Program-made: the position numbers and the translations under genes
DNA from: DATFLL01 sp035267785
GTDB taxonomy: Bacteria > Pseudomonadota > Gammaproteobacteria > DATFLL01
NCBI GenBank assembly: GCA_035267785.1
Contig: DATFLL010000070.1
Span: forward strand, 1-38,022
Direction of reading: 5' to 3'
DNA length: 38,022 nucleotides
In this document: piece after piece, positions 9,493 through 18,040 of the stretch
Layout of the letters: each line of letters begins with the position of its first letter
Position numbering within the stretch: position 1 is the stretch's first letter
The notes under the pieces: generated by a model
The model's input: only the letters and a program-made list of their open reading frames with translations
Told to the model about the DNA's origin: nothing
The model's database searches: none

Positions 9493-10195
9493 CCGTGTCC
9501 TGCTGCAGCCGGCGTTCGTGCTGCACAGCCGGCCCTTTCGCAATACCAGCGCGTTGGTGGAAGCCATCACGCGGGATCACGGACGCGTTGGTCTGGTGGC
9601 GCGGGGGGTGCGCGGCGGGCGGGCGCGGTTCCAGGGGCTGGTCCAGCCCTTTATTCCCCTGTTGATCTCGTGGAGTGGCCGCGGTGAGCTCTTTACGCTG
9701 ACCGATGCCGAGGCGGCCGGTTCGGCGCTGACGCTGCAAGGCGCGCGGGTCGTCAGCGGCCTTTATCTCAACGAACTCTTGATGCGCCTCATGCATCGCT
9801 ACGATCCGCATCGCGAGGTCTTCGAGCTGTATGCCGAGACGCTGGCGGCGCTGCGCAGCGCCTCGAACGACGATGTGCCGCTGCGCCGATTCGAGCTCGG
9901 GTTGCTGACGGCGCTTGGGTATGCATTGGTATTGGATCACGATGTCCACTCCGGAGAACCCATCGTCTCCGAGCTCGACTACCTTTATGACGTGGAGCAC
10001 GGTCCGAGACGTTCAGGCGACCCGGGCGACGATGGTATCGTGGTCAGGGGCGCGACGCTCCTGGCCCTGGCAGGTGGCTGCGCGGATTCGGCGCAGTGCG
10101 GACGAGAAGCCAAGCGCTTCATGCGTTCGGTGATTGGCCATCACCTGGGCGGTCGGCCCCTGAACACGCGAAGCTATTTTTCGAATATCCATTAG
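9479..10195 (+). CDS. recO: DNA repair protein RecO
   Basis: RecO works with RecF and RecR to load RecA on SSB-coated gaps. The N-terminal OB fold carries FVLHSRPFRNTSALVEAITRDHGRVGLVARG, and the central helical part includes SGLYLNELLMRL and FELGLLTALGY. The C-terminal end has SYFSNIH in place of the common SR...L tail. I use the ATG at 9479 (238 residues), which overlaps era by 14 bases; an upstream ATG at 9452 would add nine residues unlike the family. Confidence 0.93.
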   Translation: MTASDRVLLQPAFVLHSRPFRNTSALVEAITRDHGRVGLVARGVRGGRARFQGLVQPFIPLLISWSGRGELFTLTDAEAAGSALTLQGARVVSGLYLNELLMRLMHRYDPHREVFELYAETLAALRSASNDDVPLRRFELGLLTALGYALVLDHDVHSGEPIVSELDYLYDVEHGPRRSGDPGDDGIVVRGATLLALAGGCADSAQCGREAKRFMRSVIGHHLGGRPLNTRSYFSNIH

Positions 10196-10231
10196 CCGGA
10201 ATCTCGAATTCGGCGCAACGAGTAGAGCACA

Positions 10232-10972
10232 ATGCAGGACAACGACGAAATCTTGCTGGGTGTCAACATCGACCACGTGGCCACGCTTCGTCAGTCGCGC
10301 GGAACGCGTTATCCGGAGCCCATCCAGGCGGCGCTGCTGGCCGAGCAGGCCGGTGCCGATTCGATTACCCTGCATCTGCGTGAGGACAGGCGCCATATCC
10401 AGGAGCGGGACGTCGAAATGCTGCGCGATGTTTTGCAGACCCGCATGAATCTGGAGATGGCCGTTACCGAAGAAATGCTGACGATTGCCGAGCGGATCCG
10501 CCCGGCCGATTGCTGCCTGGTGCCGGAACGCCGCGAGGAGCTGACCACCGAGGGGGGCCTGGACGTTGCTGGACAGACCGACCGGATAGGAGAAGCGTGC
10601 GCGCGGCTGGCCGAAGCCGGCGTACGCGTGTCGTTGTTCGTGGACGCCGATCCGGTCCAGCTCGACGCGGCCATCGAGACCGGTGCACCGGTGGTGGAAA
10701 TCCATACGGGCCACTTTGCCGATGCGGGGCCGGGCGCCGCGCGCGAACGCGAACTGCATCGTATCATTCGCGCCGTCGACCAGGCACACGAGGCGGGCCT
10801 GCAGGTCAATGCAGGCCACGGCTTGCACTATCACAACGTCGAGGCGATTGCGGCCATCCGGGTTATCCGCGAGCTCAATATCGGTCATGCGATCATCGCC
10901 CGCAGTCTGTTTTGTGGTCTGGCGGCGGCCGTGGCAGAGATGAAACGCCTGATGCGCGAGGCGCGGGGCTAG
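10232..10972 (+). CDS. pdxJ: Pyridoxine 5'-phosphate synthase PdxJ
   Basis: PdxJ condenses 1-deoxyxylulose 5-phosphate with 3-amino-2-oxopropyl phosphate to make pyridoxine 5'-phosphate. The TIM-barrel signatures LGVNIDHVATLRQSRGT, DSITLHLREDRRHIQ, LEMA and VNAGHGLHYHNV are present. Length (246) is normal. It is last in the lepA-lepB-rnc-era-recO-pdxJ run, 36 bases after recO. acpS, often next in relatives, is absent; a minus-strand operon comes instead. Confidence 0.97.
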   Translation: MQDNDEILLGVNIDHVATLRQSRGTRYPEPIQAALLAEQAGADSITLHLREDRRHIQERDVEMLRDVLQTRMNLEMAVTEEMLTIAERIRPADCCLVPERREELTTEGGLDVAGQTDRIGEACARLAEAGVRVSLFVDADPVQLDAAIETGAPVVEIHTGHFADAGPGAARERELHRIIRAVDQAHEAGLQVNAGHGLHYHNVEAIAAIRVIRELNIGHAIIARSLFCGLAAAVAEMKRLMREARG

Positions 10973-10997
10973 CGGCGTGGCTCGGGCGGTGGGCGCG

Positions 10998-11013
10998 ATC
11001 GACACTTGTCGAT
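10998..11013. terminator. Small hairpin between convergent pdxJ and the Hpt gene
   Basis: ATCGAC at 10998-11003 and GTCGAT at 11008-11013 form a perfect 6-bp stem with a 4-base loop in the 60-base convergent gap. No T run follows on either strand, so it is at best a weak or factor-dependent bidirectional terminator. Confidence 0.25.
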
Positions 11014-11032
11014 GCGGCGCAGAGGGTGTGCC

Positions 11033-11389
11033 TCAGGGCCCCGGACTTCGCTCGGCGGCCGCGATCAGCGCATCCAGTGCCTGGCGTACTTCCGCGACGC
11101 GTGTCCGCACGCCGGGCAGATCGTCCTGCTTGATTGCGCTCTCCAGCCCGGCCGACGCTTCGCGCAGCGCAGGGACGCCGCAGTAGGCCGTCGAGCCATG
11201 AAGCTTGTGGGCGTCGTCCCACAGTGCCTGAGGGTCACCACCGTTCAATCCGTGCTCCAGACGTTCCAGCAGCCGGGGCGCCTCTTCGATCAGCATCTGT
11301 AGCAAATCCTGCGCTAGCTGCGCGTTCCCCCCAGCGAGCTCGAGAGCAGCGTTCCAATCCAATACGCGACTGTAGTCCTGATCTGACAT
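11033..11389 (-). CDS. Stand-alone Hpt (histidine phosphotransfer) protein, BarA/GacS type
   Basis: This 118-residue single-domain protein is a four-helix Hpt module. The phosphoacceptor is probably His61 in DAHKLHGSTAYCGVPAL, a motif I recognise from the C-terminal Hpt domains of BarA/GacS hybrid kinases. Such a domain relays phosphate between a receiver and a response regulator such as UvrY/GacA. No kinase or receiver domain is encoded beside it. It is last in a minus-strand operon, 47 bases after a GGDEF-EAL gene whose N-terminus also looks BarA-like. A GAGGAG ribosome site precedes its ATG. Confidence 0.85.
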   Translation of the reverse strand: MSDQDYSRVLDWNAALELAGGNAQLAQDLLQMLIEEAPRLLERLEHGLNGGDPQALWDDAHKLHGSTAYCGVPALREASAGLESAIKQDDLPGVRTRVAEVRQALDALIAAAERSPGP

Positions 11390-11436
11390 CTTCTCCTCGG
11401 TATCCTAAGGGGCATGTTCCCCAGTGACGTCTCCCT

Positions 11437-13902
11437 TTATGCACGCAGGTGTGTCAAAAGAACGTCAATCGGTGCTGGTACGCCGAAGTGATAACCCTGT
11501 GCATAGTCGATCCGGCACTCGCGCAGGCGCGCCAAAATATCCTCGTTTTCCACGAACTCGGCGATGGTCTTCAGGCCCATCACATGGCCGATATTGTTGA
11601 TGGCCTGAATCATAGCGTAATTCAATGGATTCTCCATGATATTGCAGACGAAGTTTCCGTCGATCTTGATGTAGTCCACCGGTAGAGTGTTCAGATAACC
11701 AAAAGAGCTCAATCCGCTGCCAAAGTCATCCAGTGCGAATCGGCAGCCCATCTTCTTGAAGGTGCTGATGAACTGAACGGCGCGGGACAAGTTTGAGATG
11801 GCGGCAGTTTCCGTGATTTCGAAGGTGATCCGGTCCGGCGGAACGGAAATCTCGCGAAATTGACCGACGACAAAATCCAAAAAACTGTCATCGCAAAGCG
11901 ATTGACCGGATAGGTTCAGGTTGAAACGGCCAATACGATCGCTGCCCAACAATACGTCGGCGTACTCGTCCAGGGTAGAAAAGGTGTGAGAGAGAATCCA
12001 TCGATCGACCTCGGGCATGATCTGGTAGCGTTCGGCGGAGGGGATAAACGCCGTCGGCTTGATGTGGCTCCCATCAGTGTCGAGCATCCGTACGAGGATC
12101 TCATGGTCACGGCAGGCGTGTTCGTCGGTCAGTGAAACGATGGGTTGGGTACAGAGCACGAAGCGATCGTCGGCCAGGGCCTGCTGCAGTCGATTGATCC
12201 ACTGCATTTCCCCGTGGCGCCGCGCGAGATCCTGGTCATCGTGCTGGAAGACGTGAATCCGATTGCGGCCTTTGTCTTTGGCGATATAGCAAGCGGAGTC
12301 GGCTGCGCTGAGCAGCTCGGGCAGGGTGCCCGCGGACGGAGCGATGGGCACGACGCCCATGCTGACGCCGATTTCAAAGATATGCGCCTTCCAGGAGAAG
12401 CGGAAATCCCGGATTGCCGAGCGCAGATACTCGGCGATGCGCAGAGCGTCGGCGATGGGGCAGTTGTTCAGGATAATGCCGAATTCGTCACCGCCCAGGC
12501 GCGCGAGGATATCGCCATGGCGTATTTTCTCTCGCAAGGTATCGGCCAGCTGGCGCAGCAGTGTGTCGCCGGCAATGTGTCCGCAGGTGTCGTTGACGAT
12601 CTTGAATTGGTCAAGATCCAGATAGACCAGGCTGTGCTCGGTTCCCTGAGCTTGCGCAGTGGTCAGGGTCTGGGCGAGCTGGCGCTCGAATTCACGCCGG
12701 TTCATCAGTCCGGTCAGATCGTCATGCGAGGCCTGATGTTCGAGGAGCTCGGCCATGCGCTCGATTTCGGTAAAATCGTGGAACACGATAACGGCGCCGA
12801 TGATGTTGTTGAAGCGGTCGCGAATCGGGCTGGCGGCGTCCTGAACCGCGAATTCGCTTTGATCGTGGCGGCTGAGGTAAATATTCGCCTCATGGCGCAC
12901 AGTCTCACCATCGCGGAGGCAGCGGTGCAGAGGATAGTCGAGCGGGCGACGCGTATTCTTATCGACAAGTCGAAATACCTGGTGCAGCTCGAGGCCGGTC
13001 GCGGATGTGCGGCGCCAACCGGTAAGCTGTTCGGCGACGGGATTGATATAGGTGATAATGCCGTGGGAGTCGGTCGTGATGACACCCTCGCCGATCGATT
13101 CCAGGGTGACTTGTGCCTTGACCTGCTCCAGATAGAGGGCATCCTCGGCCTGGCGGCGCTCGACGGCTCGAGCTTTGGCAAGCGCGCCGGCCATAGTGTT
13201 GATGCCCTCGGCCAAATGCGCGAGCTCTCCGTAACCACCCGACGGTGCCCGCGCGTCGAGATCGCCCCCGCCAATTGCGTCCACGGTCTGAGTCAAACCG
13301 ATAATCGGACCGGTAACGCTGTTAGCGAGATGCAAGGCCAACGGGGTGGCGGCCAGCAGGCACAGGACGGCTATCAACAGTCCTTCCGCGAGGATATGGT
13401 GTTGTTCGTGACGCATCCTTGCATCGCTGAGCGCGACGTCCACCGTTCCGAGCATGTGGGCTGTATCGCCGTGCGACTCGCTGGCTGCGCTGTTTCGGCT
13501 CCGGCCGTAATCTTCGATCGATATCGAGCTGGCGTAGATCGACGCATGATAGGTGTGGACAGGCGAATCGCCGGGAGTCGGGCGGAGCGATTGCGGGGCG
13601 GTTGGTGTCCCAACGCGGACCAGCACGCCGCCTTCGGCATCGCTAAATACCACGGACACGACATCGGGCTCGCGTAGCGTGGCTTCACCAAGCTTTCGCA
13701 GCGCAGTGGCATTACCGGAGAAGACACCATACTCCGCCGCCGGCGCCAGCTCGCGGACAATCGCCTGACCACGCTCGTTGAAGGCCCGTTCCAGGCCGTG
13801 CATGCGGGACAGGATGTAATGGATCGACAGGGCGACCACCGCAACGAGCAACGGAGCAAGCACTACCAACAGCACCCTGGATCGAATCTTCCGGTTGCTC
13901 AT
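11437..13902 (-). CDS. BarA-like sensor fused to HAMP-PAS-GGDEF-EAL (cyclic-di-GMP enzyme)
   Basis: This 821-residue inner-membrane protein has a first membrane segment at about 10-30. Its periplasmic sensor starts with LERAFNERGQAIVRELAPAAEYGVFSGN-type sequence (residues 37-64), matching the BarA/GacS N-terminal domain (DUF2222). A second membrane segment (about 173-193), HAMP (about 194-245), PAS (about 265-380), GGDEF (about 390-550) and EAL (about 565-820) follow. The cyclase motif GGDEF is at 470-474, with an inhibitory-site RxxD (RHGD, 461-464) five residues upstream. The EAL motif is EIL (Glu601), and the other residues expected for phosphodiesterase activity are visible (Asn663, Glu695, Asp725/726, Lys746, Glu782, Gln802). 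Both activities are therefore possible. Its ATG overlaps the preceding gene by four bases. Confidence 0.93.
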   Translation of the reverse strand: MSNRKIRSRVLLVVLAPLLVAVVALSIHYILSRMHGLERAFNERGQAIVRELAPAAEYGVFSGNATALRKLGEATLREPDVVSVVFSDAEGGVLVRVGTPTAPQSLRPTPGDSPVHTYHASIYASSISIEDYGRSRNSAASESHGDTAHMLGTVDVALSDARMRHEQHHILAEGLLIAVLCLLAATPLALHLANSVTGPIIGLTQTVDAIGGGDLDARAPSGGYGELAHLAEGINTMAGALAKARAVERRQAEDALYLEQVKAQVTLESIGEGVITTDSHGIITYINPVAEQLTGWRRTSATGLELHQVFRLVDKNTRRPLDYPLHRCLRDGETVRHEANIYLSRHDQSEFAVQDAASPIRDRFNNIIGAVIVFHDFTEIERMAELLEHQASHDDLTGLMNRREFERQLAQTLTTAQAQGTEHSLVYLDLDQFKIVNDTCGHIAGDTLLRQLADTLREKIRHGDILARLGGDEFGIILNNCPIADALRIAEYLRSAIRDFRFSWKAHIFEIGVSMGVVPIAPSAGTLPELLSAADSACYIAKDKGRNRIHVFQHDDQDLARRHGEMQWINRLQQALADDRFVLCTQPIVSLTDEHACRDHEILVRMLDTDGSHIKPTAFIPSAERYQIMPEVDRWILSHTFSTLDEYADVLLGSDRIGRFNLNLSGQSLCDDSFLDFVVGQFREISVPPDRITFEITETAAISNLSRAVQFISTFKKMGCRFALDDFGSGLSSFGYLNTLPVDYIKIDGNFVCNIMENPLNYAMIQAINNIGHVMGLKTIAEFVENEDILARLRECRIDYAQGYHFGVPAPIDVLLTHLRA

Positions 13903-14948
13903 CGCTTAACGCCTTCGCGGTTGAGGAGGCGTCGCTTCAGCGCCTCTATATCGGGGATGGGCAGAGTGAGCGAGCGCGCAACGTATTCATTGAATCTGAT
14001 GTCGAACTGGCGCGGGTACTGCGGTGCTACGTGGTTGCCAGGGTTGTCCGCGAGCATCTTCGCGGCGAGGCCGTAGGCCTGTGCGCCCAGTTGCCGGGGT
14101 GTCGAGTAGACCGCACAAAGCGCGCCGGCACGGACGTAGGCGCGCGAATAGGCGATGACGGGGCGGCGATAGCGATATGTGGTCAACAGGATGTTCGGGG
14201 CGGTGCGCTGATTGGAAACCAACGGGTCGGGTATTGCCAAAAAGACGTCACTGCGTTCAAGCAGATTCGACAGCTGATCGATAAGCTGCGATGGGTCCGT
14301 GATTTCATGTACAACCAGCCGCAGGCCGCTACGCAGGGCCGCCCGCGTGAGCGCGGTTCGGCTCGCACGCGATGTCGGGCCCAGCAGTACGCCAACACGT
14401 TTGGCGTTCGGCACGGCGAGCTTGGCGAGCTCCAGTTGTCGTTCGTAGGGCTGGTCGATATACAGTGCGCTGTTGTCCGACGGTCCGGGGTATTGGGACA
14501 TGAGCGTTGCATAGGTGCTGCGCGGAACCAGTGCGTAGAGCACGGGCCGCTCGGGCCTGAGTTTGGCGATCGCGCGCGCAGCGGACGTTCCCACCGAAAC
14601 AATTACGCCGGGCCCCCCAGTGGCCGACGCTGCGGACAGCTCGACGCTCAAGTCGTCGAGTGGGACGACTCGGATATCGGGGACGTTGTGCGCATGGTGG
14701 GTCGCCTCATCGCGAAATGCGGATGCGAATTCGGCGTATGCGCCGCCCGAACGGCTAAGAACGAGCCACAGACCGTCGGCCGCGTGGACCGGAAAGCTGC
14801 AGCCGATACATAGGATGAGCAACAAGGCGAATGCGGGGCGCCGAATGTGTTTACGAACAGTACCCTGCCGTCGGGCGGGAAATACCCAGCGCCCGGCCGT
14901 TGAGCTCGGGATGCGGCCGGAGGGCACCGTGTCGGTCCGCAGGGGCAT
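13899..14948 (-). CDS. ABC-type substrate-binding protein (ABC_sub_bind/TrpX-like), no ABC transporter nearby
   Basis: This periplasmic binding protein belongs to the family annotated as ABC transporter substrate-binding protein (PF04392-like). Recognisable parts are VIVSVGTSAARAIAKLRPERPVLYALVPRSTY, LAKLAVPNAKRVGVLLGPTSR and RRPVIAYSRAYVRAGALCAVYSTP. A hydrophobic export signal lies at about residues 38-57 (cleavage near VHA-ADG) after a long basic N-terminus. The ATG at 14948 overlaps the upstream TGA by one base; a GTG at 14951 is an alternative. No permease or ATPase gene is present, so it may present a ligand to the sensor encoded next rather than feed a transporter. Confidence 0.85.
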   Translation of the reverse strand: MPLRTDTVPSGRIPSSTAGRWVFPARRQGTVRKHIRRPAFALLLILCIGCSFPVHAADGLWLVLSRSGGAYAEFASAFRDEATHHAHNVPDIRVVPLDDLSVELSAASATGGPGVIVSVGTSAARAIAKLRPERPVLYALVPRSTYATLMSQYPGPSDNSALYIDQPYERQLELAKLAVPNAKRVGVLLGPTSRASRTALTRAALRSGLRLVVHEITDPSQLIDQLSNLLERSDVFLAIPDPLVSNQRTAPNILLTTYRYRRPVIAYSRAYVRAGALCAVYSTPRQLGAQAYGLAAKMLADNPGNHVAPQYPRQFDIRFNEYVARSLTLPIPDIEALKRRLLNREGVKR

Positions 14949-16897
14949 CACGGGATGTCCAGCTTTACACTCGCATAGACCGTCAAGGGAGAGATGTTCT
15001 GCAACTTAATCCCTACATCCTCTTGCCAGGCGTGTTGGACGACAAAGGCAGCTTGGCCGTGCGTAGCGCCGACGTGAAACTCTTTGGCCAGACGCAGATC
15101 GAGGCGTTTGGTAGGCGGGCGGAACGAAAGGCTATCCCAGGCCTGCATCTTGCCCGTGTAATAAAAGGCGATGCTTCCCATGTATTGCCCCGTGAACCGA
15201 TGGAGGTACAAGGTGCTCAGGGTGTTGAAGGGTGCGGCGTGGCTGTACTGAACTTCACTGGAGTTGTCCGTTGACCATATATCGGTATAGGCGTACGCGA
15301 CGACGAGTCGGTCCGCGGGCGTCGGCCGGTAGTTGACCCCGGTCTCGAAGCCCATGATCCGGGCCTGGTCGTAATTGCCGAACACCGGCGCCTCGTTGTT
15401 GAACGTGTCGCCGGGAAAGGGAGTTACTGTCTCATAGGTGATCAGGTGCTTGAGCTCGTCCCGGTAGAGCTTGGCATCGATATCCAGGCCGCCGCCGAGC
15501 TGGCCGACGTACCCCAGCTCATAGGAGTCGATCGTCTCGGCCTTGAGGTTGCGAGGACCGTATAGACCGACGTCCCGGATCGGACCCACGGCGTTGACCT
15601 GATTGCCGTAATCCTCGATGGTGACCGGGGTGCGTGTGGCGCGTGACGCCGACAGGCGCACCGTGTGTCGCGGCGTGAGGTGATAATTGATGGCCAGGCG
15701 CGGCGATACCGAGGCGCCGCTGAAGTCGTTGTTCTCCCACATCGCGCCGGCGTTGACCGTGAAGTGGGGCTTGCGCCACTCCAGATTGCCGAAGATGCGG
15801 TTGGTTACGTTGCGAATCGGCTCGTTCGTATTGAGATAGGCGGGCGAGATCACTTCATCGCGTCGCGTACTGGCGCCCCAGACCAGGCGCGTGTTCGGCG
15901 CGGGGCTAAAAATGTCCTGCAGCTCCAGGTCATAGCGCTCCGAGCGGTAGCTGTAGGAGATGGGCAGCTGCAGGCCGCCGAGTGCGGCGATGGGCAGGGT
16001 GAGCACCTCGTCTCGGGTGTTGTGATAGTTATGATAGAATTGGACGGAGAACTCGCGCGCTGTGCTGACGCTGTGGCGCCAACGCAGCTGTTCGAAGTGA
16101 CTTTCGGTCTGTTTCGTGTGGGGCGGATAATCCGTCGGATCGAACGTCGTGTCTTCCTGCAGGTCGTTGTCGCTTGCTCCCGCCTCGACACGCAGGGTGT
16201 CATATAACCCGAAGCGATAGTCGCCTCGCAGCGATAGGTAACGGGCTTGGGTCGAGTCATGGCGGGAGGGGAAGCCGCCGTCGGCACGATAGCCCGTGGT
16301 GATCCGGTAGTCCAGATTCGTGCCGTGGCCCACATAGCGCGCCGTCCCGTCGTGAATATCGTTGGTACCTGCGTTGGCACGGAGCATGCCGGTAGGCTGC
16401 AGCGCCGGGTGCCGGGTGATGATGCTTATGATCCCCAGGAAGGAGTTCGAGCCGTAGGTGGCGGCGTTTGGCCCGCGGATTACCTCGATGCGCTCGATGT
16501 CGTCGATGCTCAGCGGCAAGTCAGACCACGGAACGCCGCCGAAGGACGGCGTGTATACCGAGCGTCCGTCGACGAGCACCTGCATGCGGCGCGAATAGAC
16601 TTCGTTGAGCATGTGATAACTGACAGCGGCGGTATGCCCGTCATCGTGGCCGACGAGAAAACCGGGGACCAGCCGAAACAGGTCGGGGATGTCGCGGGCC
16701 CCGGAGGCCTCGATCATCTCGCGGTCGATGACAGTGATCGCCGCCGGCGCATCCGTCAGCGGTTGCGCGAGTCGCGTGGCCGAGAGGACGACGGGGACCT
16801 CGCCGAGAAAATCCTGTTCCGACAGAGTGGCTTCCCCCCGGGCGGCGAGCGGAACAGCGCCCGCCAGACAGACAAAAATCGTAACTGGGCGAATCAT
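14948..16897 (-). CDS. TonB-dependent outer-membrane receptor
   Basis: This 649-residue protein has a signal peptide (about residues 1-22), a plug domain at about 33-150 (VVLSATRLAQPLTDAPAAITVIDREMIEASGARDIPDLFRLVPGF, then RIEVIRGPNAATYGSNSFLGIISIIT) and a large C-terminal beta-barrel. The barrel is typical of TonB-dependent receptors for siderophores, cobalamin or other nutrients. The substrate cannot be read from the sequence. No Fur box or cobalamin riboswitch was recognised upstream. It heads the minus-strand operon with the binding protein, the GGDEF-EAL sensor and Hpt, all overlapping or closely spaced, which suggests ligand-linked signalling. Confidence 0.93.
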   Translation of the reverse strand: MIRPVTIFVCLAGAVPLAARGEATLSEQDFLGEVPVVLSATRLAQPLTDAPAAITVIDREMIEASGARDIPDLFRLVPGFLVGHDDGHTAAVSYHMLNEVYSRRMQVLVDGRSVYTPSFGGVPWSDLPLSIDDIERIEVIRGPNAATYGSNSFLGIISIITRHPALQPTGMLRANAGTNDIHDGTARYVGHGTNLDYRITTGYRADGGFPSRHDSTQARYLSLRGDYRFGLYDTLRVEAGASDNDLQEDTTFDPTDYPPHTKQTESHFEQLRWRHSVSTAREFSVQFYHNYHNTRDEVLTLPIAALGGLQLPISYSYRSERYDLELQDIFSPAPNTRLVWGASTRRDEVISPAYLNTNEPIRNVTNRIFGNLEWRKPHFTVNAGAMWENNDFSGASVSPRLAINYHLTPRHTVRLSASRATRTPVTIEDYGNQVNAVGPIRDVGLYGPRNLKAETIDSYELGYVGQLGGGLDIDAKLYRDELKHLITYETVTPFPGDTFNNEAPVFGNYDQARIMGFETGVNYRPTPADRLVVAYAYTDIWSTDNSSEVQYSHAAPFNTLSTLYLHRFTGQYMGSIAFYYTGKMQAWDSLSFRPPTKRLDLRLAKEFHVGATHGQAAFVVQHAWQEDVGIKLQNISPLTVYASVKLDIP

Positions 16898-17138
16898 AGT
16901 AATCCAGTAAAAACAGCATGTTATGATTTAGTTCCCGGGCCGGGGGGGCGGCACGGGCCAACCTCGACCCGCGCGCGTCTCGCACGGGTACCTTGGGCGC
17001 GGTGACGGCGATCGTTGGCGATACGCTACGCATGCGAGTTTCGCCGGCGTCCCTCTATTTGAGTATACACAGGGGGGCCGCGCTGCCAAATCCCGGTGGC
17101 ATTAGACTTGTCCCGGCAGGCGGTTGTAGACTTGCCGG
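16898..17138. other. Divergent intergenic region between the TonB receptor and cysM
   Basis: These 241 bases hold the promoters of two divergent units. The part near the receptor start is AT-rich (16898-16935). TATAC at 17064-17068 could be a -10 for cysM, but no -35 is convincing. A perfect hairpin abuts the cysM start and is listed separately. No reading frame is supported. Confidence 0.5.
17113..17138 (+). promoter_or_regulatory. Inverted repeat abutting the cysM start codon
   Basis: CCGGCA at 17113-17118 and TGCCGG at 17133-17138 form a perfect 6-bp stem with a 14-base loop. The last base of the stem is directly before the ATG at 17139. In the mRNA this could mask the ribosome site, or in DNA act as an operator. 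Function is inferred only. Confidence 0.35.
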
Positions 17139-18032
17139 ATGGAATTTCCCACCATCGAGTCTTTCATCGGCAACACCCCATTGGTGCGCCTGCAGCGCCT
17201 GTCCGCCGAGAGCTCCAATGCAGTGCTGGTCAAGCTGGAAGGCAACAATCCGGCGGGATCGGTCAAGGACCGCCCGGCCATGGCCATGATTCGGCACGCG
17301 GAGGCCCGCGGCGAGATTCGACCGGGTGACACCCTGATCGAGGCGACCAGCGGCAACACCGGTATTGCGCTGGCGATGGCCGCGGCCATCAAGGGCTACC
17401 GCATGGTGTTGATCATGCCGGAGAACATGAGCGTGGAGCGGCGCGCCGTCATGAAGGCCTTCGGTGCCGAGCTCGTCCTGGTGCCTCGCGAGGCCAGTAT
17501 GGAGGGCGCGCGCGACCTGGCGGCCCAGATGCAGGCCGAGGGCAAGGGCAAGGTGCTCGATCAGTTTTCGAACCCGGACAATCCGATGGCCCACTACGAG
17601 GGAACCGGTCCGGAGATCTGGCGCGACACGCAGGGCACCGTCACCCACTTCGTCAGCGCCATGGGAACGACGGGCACGATCATGGGTACCTCGCGTTATC
17701 TCAAGGAGCAGAATCCCGATATCCAAATCGTCGGTGTCCAGCCGACCGAAGGCTCCAGCATCCCGGGAATACGCCGCTGGCCAAAAGAATACCTGCCCAG
17801 TATCTTCGAGGCCTCCCGCGTCGATCGTGTCATCGACGTCGACCAACTGGAGGCGGAGACGACGACACGGGAGCTGGCGGCACGCGAAGGTATCTTCTGC
17901 GGCGTTTCCTCGGGCGGCGCCGTGGCCGCGGCCTTGCAGCTCAGTGCGGAGCTGCACGATGCCGTGATCGTCTCGATCATCTGCGACCGGGGCGATCGCT
18001 ATCTTTCCACCGGGGTCTTTCCTTCCGAGTAA
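17139..18032 (+). CDS. cysM: Cysteine synthase B (CysM)
   Basis: CysM is a pyridoxal-phosphate enzyme that makes cysteine from O-acetylserine and sulfide or thiosulfate. The PLP lysine is Lys43 in NNPAGSVKDRPA, the form typical of CysM rather than CysK. EATSGNTGIALAM binds substrate, and VSAMGTTGTIMG and GVSSGGAVAAAL complete the cofactor site. Length (297) matches CysM. It is followed after eight bases by the exonuclease gene and then rlmD, a neighbourhood known from Pseudomonas. Confidence 0.96.
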   Translation: MEFPTIESFIGNTPLVRLQRLSAESSNAVLVKLEGNNPAGSVKDRPAMAMIRHAEARGEIRPGDTLIEATSGNTGIALAMAAAIKGYRMVLIMPENMSVERRAVMKAFGAELVLVPREASMEGARDLAAQMQAEGKGKVLDQFSNPDNPMAHYEGTGPEIWRDTQGTVTHFVSAMGTTGTIMGTSRYLKEQNPDIQIVGVQPTEGSSIPGIRRWPKEYLPSIFEASRVDRVIDVDQLEAETTTRELAAREGIFCGVSSGGAVAAALQLSAELHDAVIVSIICDRGDRYLSTGVFPSE

Positions 18033-18040
18033 ACGCACGG

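Noticed and set aside
12145..13677. Plus-strand reading frame of 510 codons opposite the GGDEF-EAL gene
   Set aside because: The opposite frame carries all domain motifs; this one has none.
16898..17138. Cobalamin riboswitch or Fur box upstream of the TonB receptor
   Set aside because: I found neither the conserved cobalamin-riboswitch core nor a GATAAT-type Fur repeat.
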